Source: Symbiodinium kawagutii (Eukaryota; Sar; Dinophyceae; Suessiales; Symbiodiniaceae). From it: a stretch of 64,000 bases of DNA. Positions 59,431 to 64,000 of this stretch are shown piece after piece (positions within the stretch are counted from its first letter, which is position 1; every line of letters starts with the position of its first letter). The notes beneath the pieces were generated by a model, which did no database searches, was not told the origin of the DNA, and saw only the letters and a program-made list of their open reading frames with translations. The stretch is taken from assembly GCA_009767595.1 (NCBI GenBank), contig VSDK01017407.1, positions 65,026 through 129,025 on the forward strand, read 5' to 3'. Made by a program: the position numbers and the translations under genes.

Positions 59431-59798
59431 CTGCGCATCCTGCCATCAAGAGCCATCCACTGCCTCTTCCAAGCATTGTCCGAGGACCCTCGGACTCAAA
59501 TTGTCTGGTAAATCTGTTTGCTTTGAGCCTATGGCTTAGCTACAAAAAACAGGATCGCATCAACAATGTTTCATAACATAGGTCGTGAGAAAATGATGTG
59601 TGATTCACTAGTTGGTAGATAATCAATCGAAGATGAAAAATGATTACACATGTTCCTGGATGGTTGGTAATAGCTGTTACAGACTAATACCAGCTCGCTG
59701 GATAATCCACTATTTCACTATTTCTAAATGGATTACCTCCTGGGAATTGGTTTTTCCAGCCAGCTAGCTTTGACCAAAAGAGGGTAACTCATAGTTGA
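59431..59798. other. Upstream of the DUF285 exon
   Basis: A short minus frame (MLGRGSGWLLMAGCAGWHVL) in another phase resembles a signal peptide and overlaps the exon start; it may be chance or a first exon in a different splice form. Confidence 0.25.
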
Positions 59799-59964
59799 CT
59801 GGTCGGCGTTTCAACAATCCCTAAGAAAAATGTCAGTCAAACAATCATCTATTCATAATGTTTTCCCAACAATCCCTATGCATGAAAAATGTCAGTCAAA
59901 CAATCTCTACCATTCTACCATTCCCAAAATGTTGGGAAAATCAAAATGTTTCAAACCAACAAGC
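59799..59964 (+). mobile_element. Introner-like TIR element, family A, copy 11 (internal duplication)
   Basis: CTGGTCGGCGTTTCAACAAT at the left, TTTCAAACCAACAAGCC at the right. The inner block AACAATCCCTA...GAAAAATGTCAGTCAAACAATC occurs twice in tandem, so the copy is longer than its relatives. Confidence 0.75.
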
Positions 59965-60616
59965 CGTTCGTACGCCACAGGTAGCAGCAATGATGGCTCG
60001 TGGCCAATGAGCAGGGTGGCCCTTGGCCGGCGACACCGTCGTCGCCTTCTCATGCACGTGCCACCCGAAGGCAAAGGCAATGGCCGAGCCCAGCGCAACG
60101 TACAAAGCCAAGCCACGTCGATCTCGCGCCTGGAACCGGGGATGATGCCATGAGCCCCCAAGGCGGTTGGATGCTGATATGGTTGGAGAATGATGGTTTT
60201 GTAGGCAGCAAAATTCATATAGTAATGAGCTATTAGTACTAGTGGTATTTGGACTAATGGTTTTGTTCATTTTCATTATCAGCCATTCATACTAATTGAT
60301 AATGACTGATGATGAATCATGGCTGGTAGATGCTGCAATTTGGTTAGAACACTGGTGGTTCCTTGTTTCCTCCATGAGTATATAGGTACATACCCCTGGC
60401 TCCCTGGCTCCCTCCAAACCACCAGCCAGTTTCTAAGCAGTAACAACCAACGAGAATCAGCCATTGGATTTGTGTGCCCACTTGGGTTTGTGGGGTTGTG
60501 AACCAATGAAAACCAATTAGCAAGTGGACTCAGAACTGTGGTACTCCCAGCGGAAATGCAAGACTCGTGAGTCTTCTCAAAGCTGCGAATTTCGATCAAT
60601 ACAGGTGGGGGAGCTC

Positions 60617-60892
60617 TTGATGCATAAGCCCAATGGCAGAAGGTTTGATCATTCATGTGTGGCCATCAAATTTTGGCACATCTCCCTTCATTTGTTGGCA
60701 CCACCGACTCATAGTCCATTCACCAGTGCCTCATGTGAGGTGATAGCCATGCTCTTGATTCTTGCAATCCATGTCTACCACTTCGACGAACCATCAGTGG
60801 CTTATGGTGGAGCCGCTCGCCTCTCATGGCACAATTTTTCGACTGGAAGTGTCGCCCTAGGCCCTTGGAAGCTAAGTACTGCCATCCGTTGA
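60617..60892 (+). CDS. Candidate plus-strand exon, unknown product
   Basis: After the acceptor GATCAATACAG a plus frame reads VGELLMHKPNGRRFDHSCVA and stays open to a stop at 60892, with a hydrophobic segment (CEVIAMLLILAIHVYHF). The minus strand is open too. Weak. Confidence 0.3.
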   Translation: MMHKPNGRRFDHSCVAIKFWHISLHLLAPPTHSPFTSASCEVIAMLLILAIHVYHFDEPSVAYGGAARLSWHNFSTGSVALGPWKLSTAIR

Positions 60893-60945
60893 ATCACCGG
60901 TGAACTGAGTGGGTGTCTTGCTTTTTCTCTGGCTCTTGGTTCAGG

Positions 60946-61130
60946 TATCTCTTTGAAGGGTGCGGTGCGCCCAGGGTCAATGACATTCGTACAGAAGCTC
61001 ACGGCACTTTCGGCCAAACATGTTAGAGAGTTCGAGCCCAAGATATCGACATACTCCATGCCATTTGAACGAGAAGGGAAATTATTCATAATCAATTTTC
61101 ATATTCTTACAAAGGAAGGTACTTCTATCA
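60946..61130 (+). CDS. Candidate plus-strand exon, unknown product
   Basis: After the acceptor CTCTTGGTTCAG the frame reads ISLKGAVRPGSMTFVQKLTA then LSAKHVREFEPKISTYSMPF. A minus frame overlaps (VDILGSNSLTCLAESAVSF). Strand uncertain. Confidence 0.3.
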
Positions 61131-61526
61131 TCTTCTTCTACTACTGTATATATAAACTTTTCCGCTTATCCAGTTCAACGCAACTGTATGGATGAATGTG
61201 CACACACAAAATTCAAAAATACCCACAAACCATCCGTGGCAGCGTGGCATGGAATATCAAACTTTTCACCTATAAAAAACCTCTAATTCTACCGTTTGGT
61301 TGGGGCACTCCTGGTGGCTCCAACTGGCTCCCCCTCTAAAGGGCTATAGCACTGGACACCCCTGGTGTAGCTCATCGCTCCCTGCCACTAGCGACAGACA
61401 TCGATCAACCCCCCAGCTCCTGCCAAATCTTCCATAGCAAAGGGCCATAGGCCAGCAGAGTCAGAGCGAAGGTTGCCTGACCAGGTGAAGGAACGGTGTG
61501 AAAATACCGAACATCATCACAATCAA

Positions 61527-61616
61527 CTGGTTGGTGGCTGAACCACCCCTATGGAACATATTGGTCAACTAACTATTTGTTAATGATAATAAACAAAGTT
61601 TAAAACCACCAGCCAG
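61527..61616 (+). mobile_element. Introner-like TIR element, family A, copy 12
   Basis: CTGGTTGGTGGCTGAACCAC and AAAACCACCAGCCAG; core TTGGTCAACTAACTATTTGT. Confidence 0.9.
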
Positions 61617-61737
61617 TCAATATTAGAACGCTGATGACTGTCATGGTGTGATGTTGCAAGAGATGATGATGATGATGATGTTGGTGGTGATGATGATGGT
61701 GAGCATGATTCTTTGCTTTCACTCTTCTAGATGCTTG

Positions 61738-61866
61738 ATATGGCTGTGGGTCAAAACCCCGTACCCCTGGTTCCCCCACTATTAACCATTGTTTTCCCTA
61801 GAGTTTTGTTGGTGGAAATCCCCCATGAAAGTTGGTTGGTTAACTGCTTGACCCAGCTCGCCATAT
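61738..61866 (+). mobile_element. Introner-like element, family D, copy 4 (best preserved)
   Basis: ATATGGCTGTGGGTCAAAAC at the left, CTTGACCCAGCTCGCCATAT at the right; CCGTACCCCTGGTTCCCCCA and GAAATCCCCCATGAAAGTTG in the core. As a plus intron it would run GTGGGTCAA...TTGACCCAG. Confidence 0.85.
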
Positions 61867-61983
61867 CTTGATGAAGATTGCAGGGCCATGCAGGGCCCAA
61901 GCCGACGCGGCTTGCCCTGCAAGCGCCTTGGGCGGCACAGTCCACAAGACCGCGGACTCGTAGACCTCGGGCGATGCACGGCG
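61866..61983 (-). CDS. Candidate exon ending at a family-D element
   Basis: After the acceptor CTGTCATCAG the minus frame reads RRASPEVYESAVLWTVPPKA then LAGQAASAWALHGPAIFIKI. It ends where the family-D element begins, as expected if the element is an intron. No family. Confidence 0.45.
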
Positions 61984-62030
61984 CTGATGACAGGCATGCC
62001 GAGCCCCTACCCCTGGTGGCTCAACATCAG

Positions 62031-62534
62031 CACTCGAATCCTGGCCCAAGAATCTTGTGAATATAGTAGGCCTATGTAGGCCTTATAGATCTTATAGTAA
62101 GCACAGTAAGCCTTGCGTGAGTTGGCGCTGTGAACCATCGTAAGCCGGTCAAGTTGACCATGATTCATCGGATATTGCAGGTACCATTGGAGCTCAGAAA
62201 AGCTTGGAAAGCACCAATCATCTACAAGCATGATGAGCAATCCATGGCAATCCACAAAAATCCTTAGGCATGCTTCTGAACCACCATCATATGATCACTA
62301 CTTGAATGTGCACTTGGGCTAATACCTAGGATCTAAGCATGGCAAATAGCCCTAGGAGGTGGGCTATGACCCCCATGGCCATGGATGGCAATGAGTAACT
62401 CAGTGGGATTCACATCTCAGTATTGTTCCCCTACAGTACCTAGCCATCAGTTTGCTCAGTTTACCATCAACCAGTCACAGTTTACCATTCTCCAACCATT
62501 ATCAACCATTGAACAATACCACTACTAATTATAT
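62031..62534. other. No gene recognised
   Basis: Spacer with short open frames. Confidence 0.35.
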
Positions 62535-62665
62535 ATAAATCATTGGTCATGGTCATGGTCATTAACCACGATGATTTACCACCATCTCCCAAACCATGGT
62601 CATGGTCATGATTTATTTAACCACTATTATTTACCACGGTCATGGTCATGATCATTAACCACCAT
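62535..62665. repeat. GGTCATGGTCATGATTTA-type imperfect tandem repeat
   Basis: Three copies of a ~45-bp unit containing GGTCATGGTCATG followed by ATTTACCAC. Confidence 0.75.
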
Positions 62666-62689
62666 CATGGCAATGTTCCATCTCCCTAG

Positions 62690-62840
62690 CGCCAGGATCC
62701 CTCGGTGCGCCTCGGCAAAACCTGCCGTGGAGCCACCTCCACCGACGCCCTGCACCTGCGCAGGTGCACCGGGTGACCTCCCTGGGCCCGTACCAAGCGA
62801 CCGATGGCTAACTCGCTGGTTACTTGGATGCGCATCCCAT
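62690..62840. other. GC-rich exon-like block, strand unresolved
   Basis: Minus frame GRSPGAPAQVQGVGGGGSTA; plus frame PCTCAGAPGDLPGPVPSDRW. Likely an exon; strand cannot be set. Confidence 0.3.
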
Positions 62841-62889
62841 GGTTTCTTGGTTTGGATGCGCACCCCTATAAGGTGACTAACCATGGCTA

Positions 62890-62922
62890 GTAGGTTACTA
62901 GCTAAGTATCCAAGTAACCTAC
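62890..62922. repeat. 10-bp perfect inverted repeat
   Basis: GTAGGTTACT (62890) and AGTAACCTAC (62913), adjoining the larger hairpin. Confidence 0.7.
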
Positions 62923-63000
62923 TAACCCCTAGAAACCATGGGAATTGTCACCCCCACTGGTTACATAAGTGGTGACAATTCCTATGGTTTCTAGGGGTTA
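62923..63000. repeat. 30-bp inverted repeat (29 of 30 pairs), 18-bp loop
   Basis: Arms 62923-62952 and 62971-63000; TAACCCCTAGAAACCAT pairs with ATGGTTTCTAGGGGTTA and AATTGTCACC with GGTGACAATT. One mismatch. Probably the TIR pair of a very short element. Confidence 0.9.
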
Positions 63001-63239
63001 GTTCAGCTACCGAACATAGGGGTCATAACCATGACCCCAGGTGCACATGCAAGTAGTCAATGCTGGATACGTGTGGGGATGATATATGAACCATTGAGAG
63101 TAATAAAATGTCATTTTTGCCCATCAATGGCGTAAGAAAACATCGTATGGTAGGTGTTTAGCCATTAGTGCAGATGATTTTCCCCTTTCCCCTATTGATA
63201 CATATTGCAAACCATTCTAATATTAATCCCCCATCAGAC

Positions 63240-63352
63240 CATGTATGTTTCTGTCTGCTGGTGAAGCCGCTTGCGCCTTGGCCAAGACTCGATCCAGCGT
63301 GTTGTAGAAAGCCCAAGCATTCCTGGGAGTGTGGTCGATGGCGACGGAATGT
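63240..63352 (-). CDS. Candidate internal exon (NAWAFYNTLDRVLAKAQAA), unknown product
   Basis: 113 bp between the acceptor GGAACCATAG and the donor GTCTGA, 37 codons encoding HSVAIDHTPRNAWAFYNTLD then RVLAKAQAASPADRNIH. Clean boundaries and composition; family not recognised. Confidence 0.5.
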
Positions 63353-63549
63353 CTATGGTTCCAAGACACACAGATGTTAGTAATAAAGGGATTGAGACTG
63401 AAATGTAATATCGACTATATCTTAAACAGTCATTAATCTGTGACTACAGTATATTCGATAAAGACTGCTGGTTGAAATCGACATATGGCGCCTAGGATTA
63501 GTAATAGTTCGCAATGATTGATAATGATATGGAATGTGCGTCTTCTATC

Positions 63550-63700
63550 TGATCCTTGCTGGGTGGCCATCCATACATAATCCTTCAGTTTGCACCATGC
63601 CTTCCACGGCTCAAGCCATCTGCCAGGCTCATTGGAGGCTCCAGGACAGCATGGTGGTTGCCGTTTTGGGCTCAAACCATAGCCCTTCACAATCAAAGTG
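63550..63700 (-). CDS. Candidate exon, unknown product
   Basis: Minus frame with PGRWLEPWKAWCKLKDYVWM then ATQQGSD. Upstream of 63240-63352 on the same strand, possibly the same gene. Boundaries uncertain. Confidence 0.3.
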
Positions 63701-63730
63701 CCACTCATGAACTAAAAATCATGGAGATGC

Positions 63731-63756
63731 GCCATGCCATGCCATGCCATGCCATG
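63731..63756. repeat. GCCAT pentamer repeat
   Basis: Five near-perfect units. Confidence 0.9.
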
Positions 63757-64000
63757 TGGGCAGGGTGAAGGTTGAGGAAGGGATCCTTCAAAGGCAGTTC
63801 GCATCAGATTTGGCATCAATGGATGGGCCAAATGCATCATCGTTAAGATACTGCATCAGGCATTAATATGCATTAATCAGCTTAAAACATGAAGAACCAT
63901 GATGGCTAACATGAAGATTCACTGGCCATTACATAACAGTACTGCGCACCAGGAAACGGTGCCCAGTACGCGTGGGTCAGGCCCCGCCCGAAGGGAAAGA

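Noticed and set aside
62535..62665. GGTCATGGTCATG repeats as a protein-coding tract
   Set aside because: Frames are short and interrupted; plain tandem repeat.
1..64000. rRNA, tRNA, complete spliced-leader genes
   Set aside because: No recognisable sequence for any of these was found by eye; a covariance-model search would be needed to exclude tRNAs fully.

Overview
This window looks like nuclear DNA of a dinoflagellate, most likely a member of the Suessiales (the Symbiodinium/Polarella group). The clues are internal: very sparse coding sequence cut into exons of 40-170 bp; donors that are often GC (once GA) as well as GT; many short terminal-inverted-repeat (TIR) elements whose ends carry splice sites (introner-like elements); an intronless RCC1-repeat gene with a strong trans-splice acceptor; DUF285 (BspA-type) repeats; and large satellite arrays. 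There is no bacterial gene organisation. Genus assignment is inference; no exact spliced-leader sequence, rRNA or tRNA was seen.

Layout. 1-9 kb: a small two-exon gene for a putative secreted protein (minus, 1138-1702) and scattered candidate exons. 9.4-30.5 kb: a multi-exon 5'-nucleotidase-family gene on the minus strand, about 21 kb long. I placed 15 exons by motif and junction phase: IIHFNDVYE, GGMSRAAY, GDLLSPS, GNHE+FDFG, FPWLNIN, IFG, LALTHQ, LILG+GHDH, GGSIRGD, HPFGNS, CGRFVNVAG and LKYTFDP run in the order expected for the family. A complete intronless gene (minus, 22074-23411: ubiquitin-like domain plus RCC1-type repeats) sits inside one of its introns. 31-41 kb: unassigned single exons of both orientations, repeats and AT-rich spacer. 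42.1-45.3 kb: a composite satellite (14-bp, 109-bp and 83-bp units and an 848-bp higher-order repeat). 45.5-46.9 kb: two phase-matched exons of a hydrophobic protein. 48.5-49.5 kb: a plus-strand terminal exon. 50.1-57.16 kb: a 6.6-kb array of the heptamer GGATGAT with GAT-triplet flanks. 58.6-59.4 kb: a DUF285-repeat protein (minus). 59.4-64 kb: more candidate exons, introner-like elements and a long hairpin.

The strongest biological story is (i) the finely split 5'-nucleotidase gene with GC/GA donors at 6 of 13 determined exon ends, (ii) an apparent retrogene nested in it, and (iii) four families of TIR elements whose termini can serve as splice donor and acceptor; all 12 recognised family-A copies point the same way, antisense to their plus-strand drawing and therefore sense to the minus-strand genes they interrupt. 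Several computed open frames, including a 2,500-codon one over the heptamer array, are artefacts of repeats.
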